NCBI GenBank assembly: GCA_937125035.1
Contig: CAKZLG010000066.1
Coordinates: 1 to 52,640, forward strand
Source of the DNA: an uncultured Maribacter sp.
Lineage (GTDB): Bacteria > Bacteroidota > Bacteroidia > Flavobacteriales > Flavobacteriaceae
DNA length: 52,640 bases
Reading direction: 5' to 3'
The translations under genes and the position numbers were made by a program. Of this stretch, positions 25,598 to 35,159 are shown piece after piece (positions within the stretch are counted from its first letter, which is position 1; each line of letters opens with the position of its first letter). Below the pieces are notes generated by a model. The model was not told where the DNA came from and did not search any database. It was given only the letters and a program-made list of their open reading frames with translations.

Positions 25598-26599
25598 TTG
25601 AGCATAGCGGTCGTCATATTAAATTGGAACGGGGAACTGTTGTTGGAGCGCTTCCTGCCCTTTATCACCCAATACTCGGAGGGAGCCAACATCTATGTGG
25701 CGGACAATGCCTCCACAGACGGTTCCGTTGCATTCATAAGAACGAACCATCCCCATATCACCATACTACAAAATAGCGAAAACGGTGGGTACGCCAAAGG
25801 GTACAATGAAGCCCTGGCCCTTTTAAAGGAAGATGTATTCTGTCTCTTGAACTCAGATGTGGAGGTAACTCCAGGCTGGTTGGATCCCGTTCTCAAAAAG
25901 TTTAGGGAAACCCCGGATATTGGCATCATACAGCCCAAAGTGCTGGACCTTTTACAAAAAGACCATTTTGAATATGCTGGGGCCGCCGGTGGTTATTTGG
26001 ACCAATTGGGCTATCCGTTCTGCAGGGGCAGAATATTCCAGACCTTGGAAGAGGACCGGGGACAGTATGATGACGACAGGGACATATTCTGGGCCACCGG
26101 CGCCTGTATGTTCGTAAGGAGTAAGGTATTCAGGGAGCTAGATGGTTTTGACACGGATTATTTTGCACACCAAGAGGAAGTGGACTTCTGCTGGCGCGCC
26201 CAAAACCATGGCCATAGGGTGCATTACGTGGCGGCGGCAACGGTATACCACTTGGGCGGTTCCACGTTGAGTAACATGAACCCAAAAAAAACGTACCTGA
26301 ACTTTAGAAATTCCCTATTTTCCATTACAAAAAATTTGCCCAGAAGAAAAGCTTTCATTATTATCGTACTGCGCTTGCTTTTGGATGGCGTTGCGGCGGC
26401 CCGCTTTATTGTTCAGGGCCGTTTGAGGCATTGCTGGGCCATTTTAAGGGCTCACTTTAGTTTCTATAGGCAATTTGTAAAAATGTACCGGAAACGGGAA
26501 AAAGTAAAGTTCGTTACAAAGTACCATGCAGCAACATCCATTGTCTGGTCCTATTTCGTACATCAAGTAAGGCGATTTGACAATTTAGTAAAAGATTAA
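25598..26599 (+). CDS. Family 2 glycosyltransferase
   Basis: The 333-residue protein begins with the GT2 fold (SIAVVILNWNG), then VADNASTDGS for nucleotide-sugar binding, and CLLNSDVEV in place of the DxD motif. The segment FWATGACMFVRSKVF and FDTDYFAHQEEVDFCWR is typical of rhamnosyl- and related transferases. The start is a TTG, 13 bases after the preceding gene; no ATG precedes the first beta strand. It has a hydrophobic stretch near residue 250 and could be membrane-associated. Donor and acceptor sugars are unknown; no other polysaccharide genes are adjacent. Confidence 0.88.
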   Translation: MSIAVVILNWNGELLLERFLPFITQYSEGANIYVADNASTDGSVAFIRTNHPHITILQNSENGGYAKGYNEALALLKEDVFCLLNSDVEVTPGWLDPVLKKFRETPDIGIIQPKVLDLLQKDHFEYAGAAGGYLDQLGYPFCRGRIFQTLEEDRGQYDDDRDIFWATGACMFVRSKVFRELDGFDTDYFAHQEEVDFCWRAQNHGHRVHYVAAATVYHLGGSTLSNMNPKKTYLNFRNSLFSITKNLPRRKAFIIIVLRLLLDGVAAARFIVQGRLRHCWAILRAHFSFYRQFVKMYRKREKVKFVTKYHAATSIVWSYFVHQVRRFDNLVKD

Positions 26600-26612
26600 C
26601 GATATGGGCACG

Positions 26613-26640
26613 TTAGCAACGGGCTAAATCTATAATTTTG
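26613..26640 (+). promoter_or_regulatory. Candidate promoter of the OmpA-family lipoprotein gene
   Basis: TAATTTTG at 26633-26640 matches TAnnTTTG exactly; a weak -33 element TTAG lies at 26613-26616, 16 bases upstream. The ATG is 49 bases after the -7 element. Confidence 0.45.
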
Positions 26641-26689
26641 ATGTCGTTTGAAAATAAGTGAATAACTAATTTTAATACATTATACAATT

Positions 26690-27547
26690 ATGAAAAAAAT
26701 CATTTTAGGTTGTCTGGGAATAGGTCTTTTGTTGTCTTCCTGTGTTTCCCAAAAGAAATATGCGGATTTGGAGGCCAAACATAAAGAGGCCCAAGATCTA
26801 CTTAATTCCGCTACCGTTAAATTGAATGATTGCTTGGAGGAAAAAGCCACTTCCTCTGCAAGGTTGCAGACCCTTGAGGACCAAAATGCCTTTCTTAAGG
26901 CCAACAATCAAGAGCTCATCAACAACATGGGCAATCTGACCACCTTGACCACCAAGGGAGCCGAAAACCTTGAGAAATCTTTGGAAAGCCTCCAAGAAAA
27001 AGACCTCACCATTAGAAAGTTGAACCAGGCCATTACCCGCAGGGACTCCGTAAACCTCTCTTTGGTTCAGAGCCTTAAAGGTGTTTTGGGCAACCTGGAC
27101 GATGAGGACATTGAAGTTAGTGTAGAGAAAGGAGTTGTCTTTGTTTCCATCTCAGATAAATTGCTCTTCAGCAGTGGTAGCTATAATGTTACCAGAAGGG
27201 CCAAAGAGGTCTTGGGCAAAGTGGCCAAAGTGGTGAACAACAAACCCGATTTTGAATTCATGGTAGAGGGGCATACTGATGATGTACCGTACAGAAGTGG
27301 TGTGTTGTTGGACAACTGGGACCTTAGTGTAAAGCGTGCCACAGCCGTGGTAAGGATTTTACAGAATGATTTCAATGTAGATCCAAAGCGTATGACCGCT
27401 GCCGGACGTGCTGAGTTTATTCCAGTTTCACAGACTGAAAAATCCAAGAACAGAAGGACCAGAATCGTGGTGCTTCCAAAAATAGATCAGTTCTACAGCA
27501 TGATTGAAGAAGGTATGAAAGATCCCGCCATTGGGGGAGGAAGATAA
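26690..27547 (+). CDS. OmpA-family peptidoglycan-associated lipoprotein
   Basis: The 285-residue protein has a lipoprotein signal (lipobox LSSC, Cys-18), a long coiled coil (about residues 20-125) and a C-terminal OmpA domain with the peptidoglycan-binding core EGHTDDVPYR and the closing NRRTRIVV. It would be anchored in the outer membrane and grip the cell wall. It is a single gene with its own promoter and a strong terminator after it. The same layout, with a decayed OmpA domain, is found in the protein at 35160-35933, so the two are paralogues. Confidence 0.93.
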   Translation: MKKIILGCLGIGLLLSSCVSQKKYADLEAKHKEAQDLLNSATVKLNDCLEEKATSSARLQTLEDQNAFLKANNQELINNMGNLTTLTTKGAENLEKSLESLQEKDLTIRKLNQAITRRDSVNLSLVQSLKGVLGNLDDEDIEVSVEKGVVFVSISDKLLFSSGSYNVTRRAKEVLGKVAKVVNNKPDFEFMVEGHTDDVPYRSGVLLDNWDLSVKRATAVVRILQNDFNVDPKRMTAAGRAEFIPVSQTEKSKNRRTRIVVLPKIDQFYSMIEEGMKDPAIGGGR

Positions 27548-27575
27548 GGGTGTGAACCATTATTGAACCGTATTG

Positions 27576-27606
27576 AAAAGCGGCCTTTTATTAGGCCGCT
27601 TTTTTT
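27576..27606 (+). terminator. Rho-independent terminator after the OmpA gene
   Basis: An 8-bp stem AGCGGCCT (27579-27586) / AGGCCGCT (27593-27600) with a six-base loop is preceded by A's and followed by a T-run to 27606. The A-run on the other side is short, so it mainly serves the plus strand, although the convergent gene on the minus strand ends just beyond it. Confidence 0.88.
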
Positions 27607-27631
27607 GTTCCTGCCTTACCTATATTTTTCA

Positions 27632-28252
27632 TCAAATAATGTCAATGTCCCCTTTACCTTCTCTGATGAGTTCTGGCTCCCCCGAGGAAAGGTCAATAAT
27701 GGTGGAAGCCACATTGCCACCGTACCCCCCATCTATGACCACGTCTACCAGATTGTCCCATTTTTCGTAGATCAATTCAGGATCTGTGGTATATTCCAAC
27801 ACATCATCCTCATCACGAATGGAAGTGGATACAATGGGATTGCCCAAGGTTTCCACCAAACTTCTGGCGATATTGTTGTCTGGCACGCGAATCCCCACCG
27901 TTTTCTTCTTCTTGAAGTCCTTGGGCAGGTTATTGTTGCCTGCCAGGATAAAAGTATACGGACCGGGCAGGGCGCGCTTTAAGATTTTAAAAGTGGCCGT
28001 ATCTATTTGCCGAGCGTAATCTGACAGGTTGCTCAGGTCTGCACAGATAAAGGACCAATTGGCCTTGGCCAACTTAACGCCTTTTATTCTCGCAATTTTC
28101 TCCAGAGCCCTAGAGTTGGTGATATCGCACCCTAGGCCATAGACCGTATCTGTAGGATAAATGACCAATCCGCCTTTGCGCAGGACGTCCACCACCCTTT
28201 TGATTTCTTTGGGATTGGGGTTTTCTTCATATATCCTTATGAATTCTGCCAT
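27632..28252 (-). CDS. Sua5/YciO/YrdC-family protein (threonylcarbamoyl-AMP synthase-like)
   Basis: A 206-residue single-domain YrdC-fold protein with the nucleotide-binding segment GLVIYPTDTVYGLGCD and the later PGPYTFIL and KKKTVGIRVP motifs. TsaC/Sua5 proteins make threonylcarbamoyl-AMP for the t6A modification of tRNAs. This one ends without the extra Sua5 domain, and its ligand-binding segments look closer to the YciO branch, whose function is less certain. It follows the GH16 gene by 15 bases on the same strand and may share its transcript. Confidence 0.85.
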   Translation of the reverse strand: MAEFIRIYEENPNPKEIKRVVDVLRKGGLVIYPTDTVYGLGCDITNSRALEKIARIKGVKLAKANWSFICADLSNLSDYARQIDTATFKILKRALPGPYTFILAGNNNLPKDFKKKKTVGIRVPDNNIARSLVETLGNPIVSTSIRDEDDVLEYTTDPELIYEKWDNLVDVVIDGGYGGNVASTIIDLSSGEPELIREGKGDIDII

Positions 28253-28267
28253 CTCTTACAGTTAAAT

Positions 28268-29152
28268 TTACTTTACTTGATAGACCCTTACAAAATCAAC
28301 CTCCATCGTAGCTGGAAAGATGGAATCCTCCACCCCTTGCTGGCCACCCCAATTGCCACCAACGGCAATGTTCATCAAAAAATAAAACGGTTTGGAAAAT
28401 GGCCAGTTCTCTGCGGTCACTACAGCGGGCCTTAGAAAATTGAGTTGAATATTCTCAGGATCATCTATGTAAAAACGGAGGTATTTGTCCGTCCACAGAA
28501 CACCATAGGTATGGAATTCCTCCTCTATGGTCTCCAAAGGAACAGGGCCCGAGGTGATTTGGGTGCCATTCACATGGTTGTTGGCCGTACTGTGAATGGA
28601 AAAATGGGTTTCATTGGGGCTATAGCTCACATATTCCATAATGTCTATTTCCCCACAGGCCGGCCAGCCCACTGTACCAATGTCATTGCCCAACATCCAA
28701 AGGGCAGGCCATAGCCCATTGCCCTTATGTTCCGGAATTTTTGCGCGGATCTCTATTTTTCCGTACTTGAATTCCCTAATGCTGTTCAACCGTGCAGCGG
28801 TATAGCTGCTGCCGCCAACCTCCTCTTTTTTTGCGGTGATCTTTAAAGTGCCATCACTAACGGAAACATTGGCATCTTCCAGATAATTTTGAAGTTCGTT
28901 ATTGCCCCAACCATGATTGCCTGTCTCAAATTTCCAATATTCCCTATTCAGTGCATTCCCCTCAAATTCATCGCTCCAGACCAGTTGGGCACCCTCCCAA
29001 TATGTTGGGGCAAAAACATCCACAGGGGCCGGCATCTTGGTATCCTCTTGGGCCGTTTCGGGCTCATTGTCCGATCCTGCGCCCAATGCACTGCTGCAGC
29101 CAGAAAGTGTGCCCAAAAGCAAAAAAAGAAATAGTGGCCCTATTTTATTCAT
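28268..29152 (-). CDS. Glycoside hydrolase family 16 lipoprotein (laminarinase-like)
   Basis: The 294-residue protein has a lipoprotein signal (TLSGC, Cys-19), a short low-complexity linker, then a GH16 jelly roll. The catalytic motif E-I-D-x-M-E is intact in GEIDIMEYV (nucleophile and acid/base Glu), and the substrate-cleft segments WSDEFEG, GLWPALWMLG and MNIAVGGNWGG match bacterial endo-beta-1,3-glucanases. It is likely cell-surface or periplasmic and cleaves laminarin-like glucans. No SusC/SusD pair is nearby, so it is not in a polysaccharide-utilisation locus here. The ATG at 29152 begins the signal peptide; an upstream one at 29182 does not. Confidence 0.9.
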   Translation of the reverse strand: MNKIGPLFLFLLLGTLSGCSSALGAGSDNEPETAQEDTKMPAPVDVFAPTYWEGAQLVWSDEFEGNALNREYWKFETGNHGWGNNELQNYLEDANVSVSDGTLKITAKKEEVGGSSYTAARLNSIREFKYGKIEIRAKIPEHKGNGLWPALWMLGNDIGTVGWPACGEIDIMEYVSYSPNETHFSIHSTANNHVNGTQITSGPVPLETIEEEFHTYGVLWTDKYLRFYIDDPENIQLNFLRPAVVTAENWPFSKPFYFLMNIAVGGNWGGQQGVEDSIFPATMEVDFVRVYQVK

Positions 29153-29197
29153 GATAAGCCTAAGTATAGATGTATGGTACATACCCGTTAAATGTAA

Positions 29198-31522
29198 TTA
29201 AAGAACCTCCAATTTGGCAAAGCGCAGCAACAATTTCTTAACGCTGCCCTGATCAAACTGGATCTCCGCTTTCTTATCATTACCCACCCCTTCTATCTTC
29301 AATACTTTGCCACGGCCAAAACGGGTGTGGTTCACTAAGGAACCCACATCGAGATTAGGGTCCACCACATTGGTGTTTCCTACGGGCTCCGCCAATTGTG
29401 GCTTCAGTTTCCTCAAGCGCTTTAGTTGGGTTTCACTGGGTTTCTTAGTGGTGGGAGGGGTTCCGTTCTGAGGCTTTACCTGCCGCAACCTACTCTTGTC
29501 CACATCGCCGAAAATATCCGCATCAATCAATGATTTATAACGATATCCCCCATCTACGGGTGTCAAATTCTCCACATATTGTGCATCTATCTCCTCCAAG
29601 AACCTACTGGGCTCCGCATCAATGAGCTTGCCCCAGCGGTACCTGTTCTGGGTATAGGTGAGATAGGCCTGTTTTTCAGCACGGGTAAGGGCTACATAGA
29701 ACAAACGGCGTTCCTCCTCTAGCTCACTACGGGTGTTCATGCTCATGGCAGAGGGAAACAGATCTTCTTCCATACCCACGATGTACACGTATGGAAACTC
29801 AAGCCCTTTGGCCAAATGAATGGTCATCAGGGCCACCCGATCATCATCACCGGTGTCCTTGTCCAGGTCCGTGGCCAGGGCCACGTCCTCCAGAAATTCG
29901 GGCAGGCTGCCAGTGGCATCGGCCAGTTCTTTTTGGCCTTCCACAAAATCCTTAATCCCGTTGAGCAATTCCTCAATATTCTCCATGCGGGCAATTCCTT
30001 CTGGGGTACCGTCTTTTTTGAACTCCAAAAGGATACCGGTCTTTTTGGCCACATGTTCCGCCAGGGCAAAGGCATCGGCCGACTCGTTCATGATCTGAAA
30101 ACTTTTGATCATGGTAACGAAATCCTCCAATTTACGTTTGGTGCCCGCATTGATGCGCAGATCGATTTTTGAAATATGCTCCATGACCTCAAATATGGAA
30201 CGGTCATATTGCTTTGCCGCCACCACCAACTTATCTATCGTAGTGCTCCCAATGCCCCTGGCCGGAAAATTAATGACCCGCTTCAAGGCCTCCTCATCTT
30301 TGGGATTGATCACCAAACGCAGATAGGACAGCACGTCCTTTATTTCCTTGCGCTGGTAAAACGAGAGTCCGCCATAGATACGGTACGGAATATCCCGTTT
30401 GCGCAATGCATCCTCTATGGCCCTGGATTGGCTATTGGTGCGGTACAGCACGGCAAAATCCCCATTGAACCTTTGTTGTTGCATACGGTTTTCCCAAATG
30501 GAGCCCGCCACAAACCTACCTTCTTCCGCATCGGTTATGCTACGGTGTATTTTGATGGGCGACCCATCATCATTCTGGGTCCACACCACCTTTTCCAACT
30601 GGTTCTTGTTCTTGGCGATAATGCTGTTGGCCGCATTCACGATATTTTTGGTGGAGCGATAGTTCTGTTCCAGCCGGTACATCCCTACGTTGTCATAATC
30701 CCTTTGAAAATTAAGGATATTGCTGATGTTGGCCCCACGGAAGGAATAGATGCTCTGGGCATCATCACCCACCACACAGATGTTCTGAAAGCGATCGGCC
30801 AGTGCCTTGACGATCAAATATTGGGAATGGTTGGTATCCTGGTACTCATCCACCAAAATATACCGGAACCGATCTTGATACTTCATCAAAACATCTGGAA
30901 ACCGCGTTAACAGCTCATTGGTGCGCAACAAAAGATCATCAAAATCCATGGCTCCGGCCTTAAAGCACCGGTCCACATATTCTTGATAGATTTCGCCGAT
31001 CCGTGGTCTTTTGGCCATGGCATCGGCCTCGATCAGTTCCGGGTTGTTGAAATACGCTTTTACAGTGATAAGGCTGTTCTTGAATGAAGAGATCCGGTTC
31101 TGTATCTGCTTGTATTTGTACACATCCTTATCCAAACCCATTTCCTTGATTATCGCGGCGATCAACCTTTGGGAGTCCTGGGTGTCATATATGGTGAAAT
31201 TACTGGGAAAGCCCAGCTTGTCCCCATCAAAACGTAGGAGTTTTGCAAAAACGGAATGGAAAGTCCCCATCCATAGGTTTTTGGCTTCTGAAGTACCCAC
31301 AATATCGGCAATACGCTTTTTCATCTCACGGGCCGCCTTGTTGGTAAAGGTCAATGCCAAAATATTAAAAGCGTCCACCCCGTGCTCCATGAGATGTGCA
31401 ATTCTATACGTAAGTACCCTTGTCTTACCAGAGCCCGCGCCCGCTATGACCATAAGCGGACCGTCCTTGTGCAGAACAGGCGCTTTTTGGGCATCATTCA
31501 ATTCATCTATAAACGTACTCAA
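29198..31522 (-). CDS. UvrD/PcrA-type ATP-dependent DNA helicase
   Basis: The 774-residue superfamily 1A helicase has the Q-motif LNDAQKAPV, Walker A AGAGSGKT (about residues 28-35), motif II VDEYQDTN, motif III VGDDAQSIYSFRGA, and motifs V and VI (TIHLAKGLEFPYV and VALTRAEKQAYL). The C-terminal tail has the small RNA-polymerase/DNA-contact domain seen in PcrA (VNHTRFGRGKVLKIEG). It unwinds DNA during repair and replication restart. Start: no ATG precedes the Q-motif; TTG at 31522 gives the expected N-terminus. It is transcribed away from the DsrE gene. Confidence 0.95.
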   Translation of the reverse strand: MSTFIDELNDAQKAPVLHKDGPLMVIAGAGSGKTRVLTYRIAHLMEHGVDAFNILALTFTNKAAREMKKRIADIVGTSEAKNLWMGTFHSVFAKLLRFDGDKLGFPSNFTIYDTQDSQRLIAAIIKEMGLDKDVYKYKQIQNRISSFKNSLITVKAYFNNPELIEADAMAKRPRIGEIYQEYVDRCFKAGAMDFDDLLLRTNELLTRFPDVLMKYQDRFRYILVDEYQDTNHSQYLIVKALADRFQNICVVGDDAQSIYSFRGANISNILNFQRDYDNVGMYRLEQNYRSTKNIVNAANSIIAKNKNQLEKVVWTQNDDGSPIKIHRSITDAEEGRFVAGSIWENRMQQQRFNGDFAVLYRTNSQSRAIEDALRKRDIPYRIYGGLSFYQRKEIKDVLSYLRLVINPKDEEALKRVINFPARGIGSTTIDKLVVAAKQYDRSIFEVMEHISKIDLRINAGTKRKLEDFVTMIKSFQIMNESADAFALAEHVAKKTGILLEFKKDGTPEGIARMENIEELLNGIKDFVEGQKELADATGSLPEFLEDVALATDLDKDTGDDDRVALMTIHLAKGLEFPYVYIVGMEEDLFPSAMSMNTRSELEEERRLFYVALTRAEKQAYLTYTQNRYRWGKLIDAEPSRFLEEIDAQYVENLTPVDGGYRYKSLIDADIFGDVDKSRLRQVKPQNGTPPTTKKPSETQLKRLRKLKPQLAEPVGNTNVVDPNLDVGSLVNHTRFGRGKVLKIEGVGNDKKAEIQFDQGSVKKLLLRFAKLEVL

Positions 31523-31651
31523 AGGTGCTAGTTTTAAAGTGTGAATTTAGCCATAATCCCAAGATGTGGGAAATCCTATTTTCCCGAATTATAAACAATG
31601 GTCCATATTTCAGTTCAATTTGAATATATTTAAGCTTTTAAAGAAGATGGT

Positions 31652-32200
31652 ATGTCCCTGAATATTGTGAAACCCTTGTTCCTTGTGGCTGCACTGGTCC
31701 TGACCAGTGGCTTGCTGGGGCAGACCCAACAAAGTGGGCCCATCATTGAGGACCATGGCGCCGTATGGACCGTTCCCGAAACCGACTATGCTCTGCGCAC
31801 GGATGAAACCTTAAAAGCGGTGTTTGACATCATGGACAGTCCGGATGACCCCAAAGCCCTGAACCGCAGCTTGGAAACCGCGGCCCGTTTTTTGAACATG
31901 CACGCACAGAGCGGCATGTCTACTGAACAATTGAAAGTGGCGTTAGTAGTGCACAATAAGGCATCAAAAGATATTTTGAGCCAAGCCGCCTATACGGAAA
32001 GGTACGGCGTGGAAAATCCAAATCTTAAGATGGTCAAGGCCCTACAAGAAGCTGGGGTGCAGTTTATTTTTTGTGGACAGTCCTCGCTCTCAAGGGGCTA
32101 CCCCAAAGAAGATATCATACCGGGCATACAGCTCTCCTTATCGGCCATGACGGCCTTGATACAATTACAGAACGACGGATATCGATTAATTAAATTTTAA
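31652..32200 (+). CDS. Exported DsrE-family protein
   Basis: The 182-residue protein has a Sec signal peptide (about residues 1-23) and a DsrE/DsrF-like fold. One conserved cysteine remains, Cys-141 in FIFCGQS, the position used for sulfur transfer in DsrE relatives. Exported DsrE-like proteins are common in Flavobacteriia and have no defined role. It is followed by the amidohydrolase gene after nine bases and probably co-transcribed with it. Confidence 0.82.
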   Translation: MSLNIVKPLFLVAALVLTSGLLGQTQQSGPIIEDHGAVWTVPETDYALRTDETLKAVFDIMDSPDDPKALNRSLETAARFLNMHAQSGMSTEQLKVALVVHNKASKDILSQAAYTERYGVENPNLKMVKALQEAGVQFIFCGQSSLSRGYPKEDIIPGIQLSLSAMTALIQLQNDGYRLIKF

Positions 32201-32209
32201 ATAGAACGA

Positions 32210-33520
32210 ATGAAAAAGTTAATAGTACTAGGACTTTTGGGCATCGCTACCGCAGCCACTGCCCAAGACGAGGCCTTGCAAAAGGACTTTGCGGCCATTG
32301 AAAGCAAGGTCATTGAATGGCGAAGGGACATTCATCAGAATCCTGAGTTGGGCAATAGGGAATTCAAGACGGCGGAAAAGATCGCCAATCATTTAAAAGA
32401 TTTGGGCTTGGAAGTGGAGACCGGCGTAGCGCATACCGGTGTGGTGGGCCTTTTAAAGGGAGACCTTCCCGGAAAGGTAGTGGCCCTGCGTGCGGACATT
32501 GATGCCCTGCCCGTAACGGAACGCAACGACCTACCTTTCAAGTCTACCGTTACATCAGAATTTCTTGGGGAGAAAGTAGGCGTTATGCATGCTTGTGGGC
32601 ATGATACCCATACGGCCATTTTAATGGGCGTAGCTGAAGTGCTCTCAAAAAACAAGGACAAGATCAAAGGTACCGTGAAATTCATCTTTCAACCTGCAGA
32701 GGAAGGTCCGCCACCGGGTGAAGAAGGTGGGGCCTTGCTCATGGTAAAGGAAGGGGTCATGGATAACCCTAAGGTAGACGCCATCTTTGGCCTTCACATT
32801 AATTCCCAAACCCCTGTGGGCACCATCAAATACAAATCGGGCGGCACCATGGCAGCGGCACAGAGCTTTACCATAAAGGTAAAAGGCAAGCAAAGCCACG
32901 GCTCACAACCATGGTCTGGGGTAGATCCCATTTTGATCAGCGCTAAGATCATTGACGGGCTTCAGACCATCATTAGCCGCGAAACCGAATTGACCAATGA
33001 AGCGGCGGTGATCACCGTGGGCAAGATAAAAAGTGGGGTGCGATTTAACATCATTCCGGAAGATGCTGAAATGATCGGTACCATACGCACGCTGGATTAT
33101 GACATGAAAGACAAACTCAACGCCCGCATGAAAGAGATGGTGAGCACAATAGCAAAAGCCTATGGCGGCGAGGCCACATGTGAGATAAAAGATGCTACGG
33201 ATATTACCTACAACCACCCCAAATTGGTGGAGCAAATGCTCCCCACCTTAAAGGAGGTGGCCGGTGCTGAAAATGTGGTCATACAAAAGGCGGTTACCGG
33301 TGCAGAGGATTTTTCCTATTTTCAAAGGGAGGCCCCTGGGTTTTTCTTCTTTTTAGGGGGAATGACCCCCGGCACTATGGAGTCCTATCCCCACCACACG
33401 CCAGACTTTCTAATTGACGACAGTGGCCTGCTTTTAGGCGTAAAAACCCTCACACAAATGAGTTTGGACTATCTGAACAGCGACAAGACACCCAGATTGG
33501 AAACCCCTATTAGAGGATAA
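32210..33520 (+). CDS. Exported M20-family amidohydrolase
   Basis: The 436-residue protein carries a signal peptide (MKKLIVLGLLGIATAATA) and an M20D-type metal-dependent amidohydrolase fold of the hippurate/IAA-amino-acid hydrolase group. Metal ligands are visible in HACGHDTH, in PAEEGPPPGEEGGA, in the His of FGLHINS and in the C-terminal HHTPDF. It should hydrolyse N-acyl amino acids or related amides in the periplasm. It is in an apparent operon with the DsrE gene upstream and the FMN-binding protein gene three bases downstream. Confidence 0.9.
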   Translation: MKKLIVLGLLGIATAATAQDEALQKDFAAIESKVIEWRRDIHQNPELGNREFKTAEKIANHLKDLGLEVETGVAHTGVVGLLKGDLPGKVVALRADIDALPVTERNDLPFKSTVTSEFLGEKVGVMHACGHDTHTAILMGVAEVLSKNKDKIKGTVKFIFQPAEEGPPPGEEGGALLMVKEGVMDNPKVDAIFGLHINSQTPVGTIKYKSGGTMAAAQSFTIKVKGKQSHGSQPWSGVDPILISAKIIDGLQTIISRETELTNEAAVITVGKIKSGVRFNIIPEDAEMIGTIRTLDYDMKDKLNARMKEMVSTIAKAYGGEATCEIKDATDITYNHPKLVEQMLPTLKEVAGAENVVIQKAVTGAEDFSYFQREAPGFFFFLGGMTPGTMESYPHHTPDFLIDDSGLLLGVKTLTQMSLDYLNSDKTPRLETPIRG

Positions 33521-33522
33521 CC

Positions 33523-35076
33523 ATGAATTCAATTTTACAGGTTTTAAGCCTACCTTGGTGGGCTTATCTCCTTTTATTCCTTTTGGTGGTCGGCCTTTGG
33601 GATGTTTTTATCCAAAGAAAACATACCATACGGCACAACTTCCCTATAGTAGGCCATCTGAGGTATTGGTTGGAGAGCATTGGCCCGGAAATGCGCCAGT
33701 ATTTTGTGGCCAATAACCGCGAAGAGCTACCTTTCAATAGAATTGAGCGAGGTTGGATCTATGCAAGTGCCAAAAGAGAGAACAACTACGAAGGTTTTGG
33801 TACGGATAGGGATATATATGCCCACCAGCATGTGTTCATCAAAAACCAAATGATGGCATTCAAGGCGCCACAGCATCATCCCAGTGCCCATGATCTTTCT
33901 TTTCTGCCGTGTGCCAAGGTCATGGGGGAATACCATAAACGCAAAAGACCGTATCGCCCTGCCAGTATCATCAATATCTCTGCTATGAGTTTTGGCTCCC
34001 TTTCCGCGGCGGCGGTGGAAGCCATGAACAAAGGGGCTGCCAAGGCCAACGCCTACCAAAATACAGGTGAAGGAGGGCTTTCACCCTATCATCAACAGGG
34101 CGGGGACGTTATTTTTCACTTTGGGACGGGCTATTTTGGAGTGCGCTCAAAAGAAGGAGGGTTCTCTATGGAAAAACTGGTGGCTCTCGTACATGCCAAT
34201 CCCAACGTAAAAGCCATTGAAATCAAACTTTCACAAGGGGCAAAACCTGGTAAGGGCGGGGTGCTCCCCGGTGCAAAGATCACAAAGGAACTAGCGCACA
34301 TCCGTGGTGTTGAAGTAGGGAAAGACGTGCTTTCACCGGCCACGCATAGCGCTTTCTCATCGGTTTTGGAGCTATTGGAGCTCATAGAGGCCATTGCAGA
34401 AAAAACCGGACTTCCGGTAGGGGTCAAAGCCGCCATTGGCAAGTTAGACCAATGGGAGGAATTGGCAGAGCTCATGCTCAAGACCGGAAAGGGTCCGGAT
34501 TTTATTGCTGTGGATGGCGGCGAAGGGGGCACTGGGGCTGCTCCGCCCAGTTTTGCGGACCATGTTTCCCTACCTTGGGTATATGGCTTCACGCAATTGT
34601 ACCGCGTATTTTTGAAACGGGGGCTTACCCAACGTATCGTGTTCATTGGCAGTGGCCGCTTGGGTTTTCCGGCGAAAGCCGCCATGGCCTTCGCCATGGG
34701 CGTGGATTGTATTAACGTAGCACGGGAAGCCATGATGAGCATTGGCTGCATACAGGCGCAAATCTGTCATACCAACAGATGCCCCGCCGGGGTGGCCACA
34801 CAGAACAAATGGCTTCAAAAAGGCATTGACATTCCCTTGAAATCCAATCGCTTGGCGCAATATTTTAAGACCTTTAGTAAAGAACTACTGGAAATAACCC
34901 ATGCGGCAGGCTACGAACATCCCTGCCAATTCCATATGGAGGATATACAAGTAAACCTGAACGATGACGACCTTAGCAAAGATCTACGCAACACCTATGG
35001 GTATGAAAAGGAAAAAGTAGTGTTTCCGGGTATGCAGGAATTGAAAGACTGTTCGTATCTTGGCGGCCGGAAATAA
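33523..35076 (+). CDS. Membrane-anchored FMN-binding glutamate-synthase-like protein
   Basis: The 517-residue protein has one N-terminal membrane helix (about residues 9-28) and then a glutamate-synthase central/FMN domain with GEGGLSPYH, the FMN barrel segments SQGAKPGKGG and VDGGEGGTGAAPP, and the Fe-S-type cysteine region CIQAQICHTNRCPAG. The glutaminase part is missing. It begins three bases after the amidohydrolase gene, so it may use ammonia or product from that enzyme; that is speculation. Proteins of this type are widespread and have no proven reaction. Confidence 0.88.
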   Translation: MNSILQVLSLPWWAYLLLFLLVVGLWDVFIQRKHTIRHNFPIVGHLRYWLESIGPEMRQYFVANNREELPFNRIERGWIYASAKRENNYEGFGTDRDIYAHQHVFIKNQMMAFKAPQHHPSAHDLSFLPCAKVMGEYHKRKRPYRPASIINISAMSFGSLSAAAVEAMNKGAAKANAYQNTGEGGLSPYHQQGGDVIFHFGTGYFGVRSKEGGFSMEKLVALVHANPNVKAIEIKLSQGAKPGKGGVLPGAKITKELAHIRGVEVGKDVLSPATHSAFSSVLELLELIEAIAEKTGLPVGVKAAIGKLDQWEELAELMLKTGKGPDFIAVDGGEGGTGAAPPSFADHVSLPWVYGFTQLYRVFLKRGLTQRIVFIGSGRLGFPAKAAMAFAMGVDCINVAREAMMSIGCIQAQICHTNRCPAGVATQNKWLQKGIDIPLKSNRLAQYFKTFSKELLEITHAAGYEHPCQFHMEDIQVNLNDDDLSKDLRNTYGYEKEKVVFPGMQELKDCSYLGGRK

Positions 35077-35159
35077 CCCGTATCCAACCATCAGGAATAT
35101 TTCTTTGTGCAGGGTATGGAATCAATTCAGGGATTGGGATAACAAAATAGAAATAACAG

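Noticed and set aside
28268-29152. Polysaccharide-utilisation locus around the GH16 gene
   Set aside because: No SusC/SusD, other glycosidase or regulator lies nearby; neighbours are housekeeping genes.
30176-30910. Plus-strand reading frame of over 240 codons inside the PcrA/UvrD gene
   Set aside because: Antisense to conserved helicase motifs, with no family similarity; a shadow frame.
34131-34751. Minus-strand reading frame of about 200 codons inside the FMN-binding protein gene
   Set aside because: Antisense to the conserved FMN barrel and with biased, low-complexity composition; a shadow frame.
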